DNA of 64,000 bases from Claveliimonas bilis (GCF_020892095.1 NZ_AP024845.1:1054001-1118000); one strand, 5' to 3'. Shown: positions 49,858 to 58,221, counted from the stretch's first letter. The notes: generated by a model from the sequence alone, not told the origin. Translations and numbers: made by a program.

Positions 49858-50724
49858 TTATGTACGCTTATAATTACATTCTGCTTCTTTGATCCGTTCC
49901 CGGAACTGCCTCAGGGTATTTTCATTCACTCTGGCTTTTTCTGTCATCTGGTATTTCCATCCGCATTCTTCCCATTTCTTTTTTCCAAATTCATGATAGG
50001 CCAGCACTTCAAATGTCACATTGCTGCCGCCTATCTCACGGAAAAATGAAAGAAATGCCTCCTGGTCTTCCCGGCCGTCATTGACCCCTCCGATCAGCGG
50101 TACTCTCACATGCAGGCTTGGATGGATCTTCGCTGCTTTCCTTATATTGGCAAGGACAGTCTCATTGGAAAGCCCGGTATATTCTTTGTGCTTCTTAGGA
50201 TCACAGAGCTTGCAGTCCATAATAAGCTGACCGACACATCCCATCAGCTCTTCCAGCCTCGGATGTGCTCCATTTGTCTCCAATGCCGTGTGTATTCCTG
50301 ACTCTTTCAATCCTGTAAGCGCTTCTTTCAGCTCTTCAAACTGTACGGTGGCCTCTCCTCCTGTAAATGTCACCCCGCCGCCATCATAGAACATCATAGC
50401 GTTATTTCTTGCTTCCTCCAGGATTTCCCCTACTGTTTCCTCTTCATAGGAAAGATACATTCCTTTTGTATTGTGCTCTGTCACACATTCCTTCCGGCTG
50501 CAGCTTTGGCAAATGGTCCTGTCTACCGTCTTTCCGCTAATGGCATGGTGAGGGCAAATAGATTCAAGAAGCCATTCCTCATCTGACACGATCACGCCTT
50601 CTACCTTCATCCCCTCCGGATTGGCGCACCAGGGACATTTCATATTGCAGCCCTGCAGATGGTAAACAAGCCTGTTCCCGTCGCCATCCTGGGAATAATT
50701 AAACCCTTTCTGAAAAATTTTCAT
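49858..50724 (-). CDS. Glycyl radical enzyme activating enzyme (radical SAM)
   Basis: 288 aa. Radical SAM motif CNMKCPWC (Cys 26, 30, 33), the glycine motif YDGGGVTFTGGEATVQ (about residues 113-128) and DCKLCDPKKHKEYTG. An inserted ferredoxin-like segment has only four cysteines (CPHHA at 57, then CQSC and C at 72, 75 and 80), so one auxiliary cluster rather than the two of many activases. It abstracts H from the radical Gly of the enzyme encoded 57 bp downstream. It starts 3 bp after the kinase stop. Confidence 0.93.
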   Translation of the reverse strand: MKIFQKGFNYSQDGDGNRLVYHLQGCNMKCPWCANPEGMKVEGVIVSDEEWLLESICPHHAISGKTVDRTICQSCSRKECVTEHNTKGMYLSYEEETVGEILEEARNNAMMFYDGGGVTFTGGEATVQFEELKEALTGLKESGIHTALETNGAHPRLEELMGCVGQLIMDCKLCDPKKHKEYTGLSNETVLANIRKAAKIHPSLHVRVPLIGGVNDGREDQEAFLSFFREIGGSNVTFEVLAYHEFGKKKWEECGWKYQMTEKARVNENTLRQFRERIKEAECNYKRT

Positions 50725-50727
50725 GGC

Positions 50728-52224
50728 TTATCCTCTCACATTTTTGTGGAACAGATCCTGATTATGTCCGTATAACTCCCGGTAAATGGCAAACTGCTCC
50801 TCATAATATTTCTGATTCTCCCGGTCTGGCTCTACCGTCGTTTCGCTCAACTTCACCAGACGGCTGCAGGCTTCTTCACAGCTTCGATATTCTCCTGCTG
50901 CCACAGCCGCTGTAATGGCGGCTCCCACACAGGCCTGTTCATTATTTTCATTGGTAAAGATCGGCCCATTCAGAATATCTGCCTGCATCTGCAGAAAGAG
51001 ACGGCTTCTCGCTCCCCCTCCTGACGCAATAATTTTTTGGTACGAAATACCGAGGCCTTTGAAAATTTCCAATGAACTGCGAAGTCCGAACACAATCCCT
51101 TCCATTGTACTTCTTATCATATGAGCCTTTGTATGCTTCAAAGTCATACCAAAATAAATTCCTTTTGCCTCCGGATCATTATAAGGTGTTCTTTCTCCAC
51201 TCAAATACGGAAGAAACACAAGACCTTCGCTTCCCGCTGGGACCGTTCCGGCTAAAGCGGTCATATCATCGTAAGATTTCATTTCCAGCATCTGATTCAT
51301 CAGCCATTTCAAAGCAACCCCGCCGCTTAGGTGCGCCCCCATCAAAAGCCACAGATCTTTTTTTACATGACAAAATGTATTCGTGCGAAACTTAGGATCA
51401 TAGACCGGATGGTCAAAAGCGCCGGATATCTGACAGGCCGTGCCGATATTGGAAGCCAGGATTCCCGGAACAATGATTCCGTTTCCAACGCCCATCATCA
51501 AAGTATCGCCGCCGCCATATGCGATCAGCGTCCCTGCTTTCAATCCTGTCTGTTCCTCGCATTCCCCGGATACCTGTCCTGCAATATCACAGGATTCATG
51601 ACTTTCCGGGAAAATCTCTTTTTTCAGTCCCAGCTTCTCAATAAGGTCCCAGGCCCACTGACGCTTTTTTGTATCAAAAATTGCTCCGCTGGAAGCGTCA
51701 GACATTTCCGTTCCGATCTCGCCGCACATCCGATAACGGATATAATCTTTGGGAAACATTACATATCTGGTTTTTTCGTAATTTTCCGGCTCATGCTCTT
51801 TCACCCACATAAGGGAGGAGGCAAGGAACCCTGTACTTAACGAATTTAAGATAACATTTCTGTAATTATCTTTTCCGATCACTTTATAAATTTCAGAGAT
51901 TTCATCTCCTGATCTTTGATCCGCCCAGATAATTGCATTGCGGATCAGTTTTCCCCTGTCATCTACCATAACCAGGCCATGCATCTGTCCCGAATAGCTG
52001 ATACAGCTAATCTGTGCCGCTTCCCCGGGAAAACGTTTCACCAAAGCTGCAATCGTCTGGCGTGCAGCCTGCCAAAGTTCTTCCATGTCCTGTTCCGCCC
52101 AGGAAAGCCTCTCCTTTATGATATTGTATCCAACCTGCTCCGTTCCGGCCACATTCCCATCACCACTGATCAACATGGACTTCACGCTGGATGTTCCGAT
52201 ATCAACTCCCATATAATAGCTCAT
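50728..52224 (-). CDS. FGGY-family carbohydrate kinase (xylulokinase-like)
   Basis: 498 aa from the ATG at 52224 (GGAGGT seven bases upstream). FGGY_N: YYMGVDIGTSSVKSMLISGDG, SWAEQDMEELWQAA, SYSGQMHGLVMVDDRG (the xylulokinase substrate loop) and AIIWADQRSGDE. FGGY_C: GSEGLVFLPYLSGERTPYNDPEAKGIYFGM and IIASGGGARSRLFLQMQADILNGPI. First gene of the kinase-activase-GRE-regulator operon. In that context it may make the phosphorylated substrate of the radical enzyme; the sugar is unknown. Conserved xylulokinase loops favour a ketopentose-like substrate. Confidence 0.88.
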   Translation of the reverse strand: MSYYMGVDIGTSSVKSMLISGDGNVAGTEQVGYNIIKERLSWAEQDMEELWQAARQTIAALVKRFPGEAAQISCISYSGQMHGLVMVDDRGKLIRNAIIWADQRSGDEISEIYKVIGKDNYRNVILNSLSTGFLASSLMWVKEHEPENYEKTRYVMFPKDYIRYRMCGEIGTEMSDASSGAIFDTKKRQWAWDLIEKLGLKKEIFPESHESCDIAGQVSGECEEQTGLKAGTLIAYGGGDTLMMGVGNGIIVPGILASNIGTACQISGAFDHPVYDPKFRTNTFCHVKKDLWLLMGAHLSGGVALKWLMNQMLEMKSYDDMTALAGTVPAGSEGLVFLPYLSGERTPYNDPEAKGIYFGMTLKHTKAHMIRSTMEGIVFGLRSSLEIFKGLGISYQKIIASGGGARSRLFLQMQADILNGPIFTNENNEQACVGAAITAAVAAGEYRSCEEACSRLVKLSETTVEPDRENQKYYEEQFAIYRELYGHNQDLFHKNVRG

Positions 52225-52243
52225 AATCCGACCTCCTCTTCCT

Positions 52244-52278
52244 ATTGGTATTATATTATAATACCAATTTGTTGTCAA
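52244..52278 (-). promoter_or_regulatory. Consensus promoter with embedded operator of the GRE operon
   Basis: TTGACA (52273-52278 as TGTCAA on the plus strand), 17 bases, TATAAT (52250-52255): a perfect sigma-A promoter. A perfect inverted repeat ATTGGTATTA-N5-TAATACCAAT (52244-52268) covers the -10 and most of the spacer, an ideal place for a repressor, most likely the AraR-type protein of the operon or the neighbouring ROK protein. Confidence 0.8.
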
Positions 52279-52386
52279 CGCAATTTTGGCAAAGCGCAGT
52301 TTTGCCCGGGGGTGTCTGCAATTTTACCCGGGGATAAACGCAACTGGGGACGTAACAAAGTTAAACTTTGTTACGTCCCCAGTTAA
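52279..52386. repeat. REP-like hairpin repeat copy B with degenerate flanking repeats
   Basis: Three imperfect units of the form GCAATTTT/GCAGTTTT followed by C/G-rich CCCGGGG (52279-52341) lead into a perfect hairpin AACTGGGGACGTAACAAAGT and complement (52342-52385, loop TTAA-like). TACCCGGGG and GGGACGTAACA are shared with copy A at 24909-24967. The hairpin ends 8 bp from the ROK stop codon. Confidence 0.75.
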
Positions 52387-52393
52387 TTTTTTA

Positions 52394-53494
52394 TCAAATA
52401 CTTTCAAAAAATTCATCAATAAAATAGATCGCTGCTCCGGCAGCTGCCGCTTCCACTTTATATTTGCAAGGAACAAGATATTCCCTGGCCGGATCCCCGA
52501 ACGGATTTCTCATATCTATCCTGTCGCAGAGATCTTCCATATATTTCTCAATATAAGCTCCTACATATCCGCCCAGAATAATATCAGAGTCAAACAACAT
52601 CCGAAGATTGTGGATTCCCAACGACAAATTGTCCAAATATTTATCCCACAATCTAACTGCCTCTGCATCTCCGGCATCCAGAAGTCCAAAGAACCGTTCC
52701 AGGTTTCCATCTGTATACTGATCCAGAAGCGTAGAACGACACACGGTATCGAAACACCCCTTACGGCCACAGTAACACTGTTCCCCGCCTTCCGGCACAA
52801 CTGTCATATGGCCCACTTCTCCGCCCTTCTGGCTGTTTCCTTCATAAATCTTTTTGTCAAACAGCGCTGCTCCTCCCACACTGTTACTGAGACTTAAGTA
52901 GAAGGCATTCTGTATATCCTGCTCTTTCCACACCTCTGCATACCCTGCTGCAATCGAATCGTGAAACAGCTTATTTCTGTAGGGAATATATTTGGCGATT
53001 CCTTCCCTTGTTCTTCCGCCGAAATTCAGGGTCATTCCATATGTGACAATTTCTCCATCCTGCGAGACCAGGCCGGGAACTGATATGCCAACCCCCAGAA
53101 AATCTTTGTCTTTTATTTTAGATTTTCTTTTTACCTCCTCGACGATCACGCCGATTTCCTGCAAATATCCATCATCATCCAGATTAAAATCACGCTTCCT
53201 CCGAATCATCTGGATCACATCCCCCGAGAGATCCACTGATACACAATTAATATGATGCGCTGTCAAATAGAGACCAATAGCTGCCCTTGCATTTTTCACG
53301 TAAGAGTAAGCTGTTGCATTCCTTCCGCCGGTATTTCGGATTTTATCGGATGTATCAATCAGATGCAACTCTTCAAGATATTGAAGATTATGGGTAATTG
53401 TAGGAAGGCTGAGCTTCAGCCCCACAACAATGTCCTGTTTCGAGACAGCTTGCTGCTCTCTTATATAATGATATATCAACTGACTCTTTTTCAA
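52394..53494 (-). CDS. ROK-family transcriptional regulator
   Basis: 366 aa. The N-terminal winged helix (SQLIYHYIREQQAVSKQDIVVGLKLSLPTITHNLQYLEELHLI, residues about 4-46) is joined to a ROK sugar-kinase-like domain with VGISVPGLVS, GGAALFDKKIYEG, GEVGHMTVVPEGGEQCYCGRKGCFDTVC (zinc motif, about residue 225) and ILGGYVGAYI. NagC/Mlc/XylR-type proteins repress sugar genes until inducer binds. It lies downstream of the sugar ABC transporter genes and upstream of the GRE operon, so it may govern either. Confidence 0.9.
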   Translation of the reverse strand: MKKSQLIYHYIREQQAVSKQDIVVGLKLSLPTITHNLQYLEELHLIDTSDKIRNTGGRNATAYSYVKNARAAIGLYLTAHHINCVSVDLSGDVIQMIRRKRDFNLDDDGYLQEIGVIVEEVKRKSKIKDKDFLGVGISVPGLVSQDGEIVTYGMTLNFGGRTREGIAKYIPYRNKLFHDSIAAGYAEVWKEQDIQNAFYLSLSNSVGGAALFDKKIYEGNSQKGGEVGHMTVVPEGGEQCYCGRKGCFDTVCRSTLLDQYTDGNLERFFGLLDAGDAEAVRLWDKYLDNLSLGIHNLRMLFDSDIILGGYVGAYIEKYMEDLCDRIDMRNPFGDPAREYLVPCKYKVEAAAAGAAIYFIDEFFESI

Positions 53495-53531
53495 AATTTT
53501 AACCTCTCAATGTTCAAAAATATACAATTTA

Positions 53532-53560
53532 ATACTACTATTCTGCACGCTAAAAGTCAA
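53532..53560 (-). promoter_or_regulatory. Promoter of the ROK gene at 52394-53494
   Basis: TTGACT (53555-53560 as AGTCAA on the plus strand), 17 bases, TAGTAT (53532-53537). It lies downstream of the ABC-operon terminator, so the regulator is a separate unit. Confidence 0.6.
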
Positions 53561-53612
53561 CTTTTGTTCCTCTGAAGAAAGCAACTCCTCTGGCAAAAAC
53601 ATCATATTGTCA

Positions 53613-53647
53613 GAAAATCCCAGCAATATAACATTGCCGGGATTTTC
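53613..53647 (-). terminator. Terminator of the sugar ABC transporter operon
   Basis: GAAAATCCCAGCAAT (53613-53627) and ATTGCCGGGATTTTC (53633-53647) pair with one mismatch around a five-base loop, 17 bp after the permease stop on the minus strand. Confidence 0.85.
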
Positions 53648-53663
53648 TTGGCCTATATGGAAT

Positions 53664-54611
53664 TTAGTTTGCTTGCTTTTTATTCTGGATACAGTCAAAT
53701 CCAACTGCAAGTGCCAGCACAATACCCATAACGATGTTCTGTGTATAGCTGTCGATGTTCATAAGAACCATACCGTTCTGGAGCGCTCCGATGATAAATG
53801 TACCGGCCACAACGCCTGACATTCTACCGGAACCACCGGCTACGGACACACCGCCAAGTACAACACAGGTGATTACTTTAAATTCATAGCCTGTTCCTGC
53901 ATTCGGGGCACCGGAAGCTGTACGGGACAGAAGCACGATACCTGCCAGTCCTGAGAAAAATCCGGAAAGTGCAAATACAAGATATTTTACTCTTCCTACA
54001 CGGATACCGGAAAGCTTCGCTGCCTCCGGGTTACCTCCAACCGCATAGAAATAACGGCCGAAATAGGTCTTGTTCAGGATAAAAGCTCCTACTATGAAGC
54101 AGATAATCATGATAATAACAGGAACCGGAACAGGTCCTACATACCACTGGCCAAATACATTGAAAGATTCTGTAAATCCATAGATCGGCATACCATCACA
54201 AATGATATACGTCAATCCCGAAAAGGCGGTCTGTGTCGCAAAGGTCGCAATCAGGGCCGGGATGCCGATAGTGGATACCATAAAACCGTTCAGTACACCT
54301 ACCAAAGTAGAGAGTACTAAAGTAATCAGTGTTGCCAGAATCCAGTTTACTCCGGCATTTACCATCAGGTAAGCACAGACAACATTTACAAAAGACATGA
54401 TCGAACCGATAGAAAGGTCGATGTCAGCCAGCAAAATAACAAATGTCATACCGATGGAAGCAATACCAAATACAGCCACCTGACGAAGCAGTGTAAATAT
54501 ATTGCTTGGGTTTACAAATCTTGGGTTTGCCACCGTAAATCCAATAACAAGGACTACTAATACAATCCAGATGGCATGTTCTTTTAATTTAGATCCTACA
54601 TTACTCTTCAT
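53664..54611 (-). CDS. Sugar ABC transporter permease (RbsC family)
   Basis: 315 aa with about eight to ten membrane helices. It shows the BPD_transp_2 pattern: NIFTLLRQVAVFGIASIGMTFVILLADIDLSIGSIMSF (residues about 38-75), a PALIATFATQ segment and GLAGIVLLSRTASGAPNAGTGYEFKVITCVVLGGVSVAGGSGRMSGVVAGTFIIGALQNGMVLM (about residues 222-285). It forms the membrane channel with the RbsA-type ATPase encoded 5 bp upstream and the binding protein at 56206-57240. The sugar imported is unknown; neighbouring polyol dehydrogenase and SDR genes suggest a polyol or pentose. Confidence 0.93.
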   Translation of the reverse strand: MKSNVGSKLKEHAIWIVLVVLVIGFTVANPRFVNPSNIFTLLRQVAVFGIASIGMTFVILLADIDLSIGSIMSFVNVVCAYLMVNAGVNWILATLITLVLSTLVGVLNGFMVSTIGIPALIATFATQTAFSGLTYIICDGMPIYGFTESFNVFGQWYVGPVPVPVIIMIICFIVGAFILNKTYFGRYFYAVGGNPEAAKLSGIRVGRVKYLVFALSGFFSGLAGIVLLSRTASGAPNAGTGYEFKVITCVVLGGVSVAGGSGRMSGVVAGTFIIGALQNGMVLMNIDSYTQNIVMGIVLALAVGFDCIQNKKQAN

Positions 54612-54616
54612 ATGGT

Positions 54617-56125
54617 TTAACCCTCCTCCATTCTCGCTGCGGATGCATATGCCATGATCGTTTCCTGGCTGAACTCACTCTTCTCCAGAGAACCGGTCAT
54701 ATTTCCTTCTGAAAGAACAACAATACGGTCAGACATACCCATAAGCTCCTCCATTTCGGAAGAGATCATGATGATCGCCTTTCCTTCTTTTTCTACCAGC
54801 TCGTTCATCAGCTTATAGATTTCATACTTCGCGCCTACGTCAATACCTCTTGTAGGCTCGTCAACAATAATCAGTTCTGCATCAGCAGCCAGCCATTTCG
54901 CCAGAATAACCTTCTGCTGATTACCACCACTTAAATTCTTGACAAGCTGCTGCAGCGACGGAGTCTTGATCGCCATACTCTTTTCATATTTCTCTGCAGT
55001 TTCTCTCTCAACTTTGGAATTGATCACGCTTAAAGTCGAGTTTCTCTGATAGATCGGCATATTGATATTGTTTTTAATAGACACTCCCAAAAGTGCGCCA
55101 TGACGCTTTCTGTCCTCAGGTACAAGGGCAATTCCGATATCAATTGCTTCTCTCGGACTCTTGGGATTAATTTCCTTGCCTTTAAAATATATCTCTCCGG
55201 ACTGTTTTTTTACTGCGCCGAAAATCATCTGCGCCAGTTCTGTACGTCCCGCTCCAACCAGGCCTCCAAGACCGAGAATCTCACCTTTATGTACCTTCAG
55301 ACTGATATTTTTATCACCGTTTCCGGTCACATCTTTCAATTCCAGTATTACTTCATTTTCGTCTATGCAGTCTCCTCTCGGCGGATAGGTCTGTGTCAGC
55401 TCACGTCCTACCATAAGCTTGATCAGCTCCTGGACATGACTCTCTTTTGTAATAAGAGTCTTGATGTATTCGCCGTCACGAAGAACAACAATTCTGTCTG
55501 ACAGACGGTAGATTTCTTCCAGACGATGAGAAATATAAATAATTGAAACTCCCTCTTTCCGAAGTCTTTCCACCACTTCAAACATACTTTCAACTTCCGC
55601 GCTTGTCAAAGGTGCGGAAGGTTCATCCATAATCAGTATCTTCGCATTCTGCTGGATTGCCTTGGCAATTTCCACCATCTGCTGATATCCGACGGTCAGA
55701 TTCTTCATCAGAGCCTTCGGGTCAATTTTAATATGCAACTGTTCAAACGCTTTGGCAGCCTCTCTCTCCATAGCCGCCTTGTCGATAACAATTCCTTTTT
55801 TAATAGGCCTTCCCAAAAATAAGTTTTCTGCTGCCGACAGTTCCTTTACGTTATTAAATTCCTGGTAAATAATCGCAATTCCATTCTCTGCTGCCAGCTG
55901 CGGTGTCATGCTTGTAAATTCTTTTCCATTGACTATGATCTTCCCGGAGGTGGGGATAACTGCTCCGGAACAACATTTGATCAGGGTAGATTTTCCGGCT
56001 CCGTTTTCGCCGATAAGGGCCAGTATCTCTCCCGGTTTCAACTCCAATGTAACATCCTTCAGCGCAACAACACCCGGGTATTCTTTTCTTATATGCTGTA
56101 ACTGCAATACATATTCTTCACTCAT
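54617..56125 (-). CDS. Sugar ABC transporter ATP-binding protein (RbsA family, two ATPase domains)
   Basis: 502 aa. Two tandem ABC domains. Domain 1 has Walker A IGENGAGKSTLIKC (about residue 37), Walker B ILIMDEPSAPLT and a degenerate signature LTVGYQQM. Domain 2 has a weak Walker A GLVGAGRTELAQ (about residue 290), the signature NLSGGNQQKVILAKWL and Walker B LIIVDEPTRGIDVG. This asymmetry is normal for RbsA/XylG/MglA. It energises import with the permease and binding protein of the same operon. Confidence 0.95.
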   Translation of the reverse strand: MSEEYVLQLQHIRKEYPGVVALKDVTLELKPGEILALIGENGAGKSTLIKCCSGAVIPTSGKIIVNGKEFTSMTPQLAAENGIAIIYQEFNNVKELSAAENLFLGRPIKKGIVIDKAAMEREAAKAFEQLHIKIDPKALMKNLTVGYQQMVEIAKAIQQNAKILIMDEPSAPLTSAEVESMFEVVERLRKEGVSIIYISHRLEEIYRLSDRIVVLRDGEYIKTLITKESHVQELIKLMVGRELTQTYPPRGDCIDENEVILELKDVTGNGDKNISLKVHKGEILGLGGLVGAGRTELAQMIFGAVKKQSGEIYFKGKEINPKSPREAIDIGIALVPEDRKRHGALLGVSIKNNINMPIYQRNSTLSVINSKVERETAEKYEKSMAIKTPSLQQLVKNLSGGNQQKVILAKWLAADAELIIVDEPTRGIDVGAKYEIYKLMNELVEKEGKAIIMISSEMEELMGMSDRIVVLSEGNMTGSLEKSEFSQETIMAYASAARMEEG

Positions 56126-56205
56126 GTTCGTCCCCCTGTGGCTTATATTATTTAGAGGCGGAATACACCGCCTCTATCTTGTCTTCCTGTTACCGAAGGT
56201 TGTTA

Positions 56206-57240
56206 TTACATTCCTGCGAGGATATCATCAATGTTATCCATGTTAATAACAGATGTCGGTCTGAATGTATTGTGATCTTCTCCCTGGAAATCATCATCGC
56301 CTGCTGCTGCAACTTTCTCAATCATTTCCAGACAAGCAGATGCTGTATCTGTATTGGAACCTTCAAATCCTACGATACCTTTTGCTGCTTCATCGCCAGC
56401 TTTGATGGAGTCTAACTGCTGCATTGTAACGTCAGTTGTAAATACTCCAACATTTTCCGGAATGTTTCCAGCTCCGCCGTAGTGCTGAAGAAGTGCCTGG
56501 TTTGCGCCGTTCATCGGGCCTGCACCTGTTCCAACGAATACCTGGCAGTCAGGATGCGCCTGAAGAACTGTCTCAACGTTTGTCTGAGATTCCGGAGCTT
56601 CCAGACCTTCTGTTGTTGCTACGATCTCATAGTTATCTTCACAGTATTTTTCCAGTCCGGATTCAATACCCTGCTGTCTCTCTAACAGAACCTTTGTAGA
56701 AGGATATCCGATAACGCATACTTCTGCTTTATCATCTGCTGTAAAGTTTTCGTTGATAAATTCAGCAGCCAGCTTTCCGATCTCTTCACCGAGGGCTGTA
56801 TTGTCAAGTACCCAGTTGGCTGTGGTGTTTTCCATCTCATCATCCCAGCACATTACTTTTACACCGGCGTCAAGGGCTTCCTTACAAGCCGTTTCAATAG
56901 CGTCCGGATCGGATGGATGAACCATGATTACGTCCACACCTGTTGTAACAAAGTTCTCAATCTGTCCAACCTGTGTTGCAGCGTTGTCTTCACAGTCGAT
57001 CAGAGTATACTCATATCCTTTGTCTTTCATGAGTTCTTCCAGCTTGGACATAACGCCTGCCCAGTAGTCGTTCTTAAGGGACTGGATCGTAATTCCTATC
57101 GTCAGAGAACCATCCCCGCCTTCCTCAGAACCGCTGTCTTCGCTTCCGCTGTCGCTTGCCGGCGCTTCTGATGAGCAACCCATCGCCATTGCTGAAACCA
57201 TAGCCGCACACAGCAAAATACTTACAACTTTCTTCTTCAT
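56206..57240 (-). CDS. Sugar ABC transporter substrate-binding lipoprotein (RbsB-like)
   Basis: 344 aa. The signal peptide ends in the lipobox SAMAMGC (Cys 22), then an acidic Ser/Asp/Glu linker (residues about 28-45) and a type I periplasmic-binding fold: GITIQSLKNDYWAGVMSKLEELMKDKGYEYTLIDCEDN, VDVIMVHPSDPDAI and VKVMCWDDEMENTT. It catches the sugar at the cell surface. It starts 83 bp after the SDR stop and 80 bp before the ATPase gene. Aromatic residues at the ligand cleft (NDYW) fit a monosaccharide. Confidence 0.93.
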   Translation of the reverse strand: MKKKVVSILLCAAMVSAMAMGCSSEAPASDSGSEDSGSEEGGDGSLTIGITIQSLKNDYWAGVMSKLEELMKDKGYEYTLIDCEDNAATQVGQIENFVTTGVDVIMVHPSDPDAIETACKEALDAGVKVMCWDDEMENTTANWVLDNTALGEEIGKLAAEFINENFTADDKAEVCVIGYPSTKVLLERQQGIESGLEKYCEDNYEIVATTEGLEAPESQTNVETVLQAHPDCQVFVGTGAGPMNGANQALLQHYGGAGNIPENVGVFTTDVTMQQLDSIKAGDEAAKGIVGFEGSNTDTASACLEMIEKVAAAGDDDFQGEDHNTFRPTSVINMDNIDDILAGM

Positions 57241-57323
57241 ACATTTTCCTCCTTGAAAATAAATATTTTTATAGCCTCTGCTAATAGCTATCGCAATAAA
57301 TAACCTCTGGCCTTTAGAAGTTT

Positions 57324-58100
57324 TTAGAAGCAGGTAAATGCTCCGTCCACAACAATGTCCGATCCTGTTGTAAATGTACTTGTATCTCCTGCCAGATATA
57401 CCAGAATTGACTGAAGTTCTTCCGGTTTTCCAACTCTTCCCATCGGAGCCATCTCATTCCACTGTGCCATCAGAGGTTTCAGGTGTTCTGCCTCAAGGAT
57501 CAGCTCTGTTCCGATATATCCCGGGCTGATGCAGTTTACGCGGACGCCTTTTTTCGCCCATTCAACAGCAAGAGATTTTGTCAGAAGGATCACGCCTGCC
57601 TTAGATGCATTGTATGCACACTGTGGCTGAGGTACATTTACGATATGTCCTGACATGGAAGCTGTATTGATAATGGAACCGTATCCCTGTTTCAGCATCT
57701 GTCTTCCTGCTGCTGTCGCGCACAGGAATACGCCGTTCAGATTGATATCGGTTACTTTTCTCCACTGCTCATATGTCATTTCTTCTGCTGGAACATTGAT
57801 ACAAATTCCGGCGTTATTAAAAGCAGCATCCAGCTTTCCGTATGTCTCAACAACCTTTGCAACCATAGCTTCAACCTGTTCCTGGTTGGTTACATCCGCC
57901 TGGATCGCAATTGTCTTTGAGCCTGTAGCATCTGCAATTTCTTTTGCTACTTTTTCAGCTCCTTCCAGATTGATATCTACGATCGCCACATCAGCTCCTG
58001 CCTCTGCAAAAGCCATTGCCGCACATCTTCCGATTCCGCTTGCGCCTCCTGTTACATAGATTGCTTTTCCATCAAGTCTCATGCTTTCAATAATTCCCAT
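57324..58100 (-). CDS. SDR-family oxidoreductase (polyol/sugar dehydrogenase-like)
   Basis: 258 aa. NAD(P) motif TGGASGIGRCAAMAFAEAGADVAIVDIN (residues about 17-44; the Asp after the second strand favours NAD), NNAGI, and catalytic Ser, Tyr and Lys in NTASMSGHIV and CAYNASKAG (Tyr about 164, Lys about 168). C-terminal GSDIVVDGAFTCF. It probably interconverts a sugar alcohol and a ketose. It is the first gene of the ABC transporter operon, with a strong promoter and an inverted repeat upstream; AAAGGAG precedes the ATG. Confidence 0.88.
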   Translation of the reverse strand: MGIIESMRLDGKAIYVTGGASGIGRCAAMAFAEAGADVAIVDINLEGAEKVAKEIADATGSKTIAIQADVTNQEQVEAMVAKVVETYGKLDAAFNNAGICINVPAEEMTYEQWRKVTDINLNGVFLCATAAGRQMLKQGYGSIINTASMSGHIVNVPQPQCAYNASKAGVILLTKSLAVEWAKKGVRVNCISPGYIGTELILEAEHLKPLMAQWNEMAPMGRVGKPEELQSILVYLAGDTSTFTTGSDIVVDGAFTCF

Positions 58101-58125
58101 TTTCTTTGCTCCTTTCAGCCTTTCC

Positions 58126-58221
58126 TATTAAAGAAATTAGTTTTATTTATTTCTTTAATAAAATGGTTTTACAAATCTATTTTATGCATTTAATTATATA
58201 CAACTCTTTTTCTTTGTACAA
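58126..58221 (-). promoter_or_regulatory. Promoter and candidate ROK operator of the SDR-ABC operon
   Basis: TTGTAC (58216-58221 as GTACAA on the plus strand), 17 bases, TATAAT (58193-58198). Downstream, inside the leader, is a 12-bp perfect inverted repeat TATTAAAGAAAT (58126-58137) and ATTTCTTTAATA (58149-58160), 11 bases apart. Its AT-rich form suits a ROK repressor acting as a roadblock. Confidence 0.65.
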
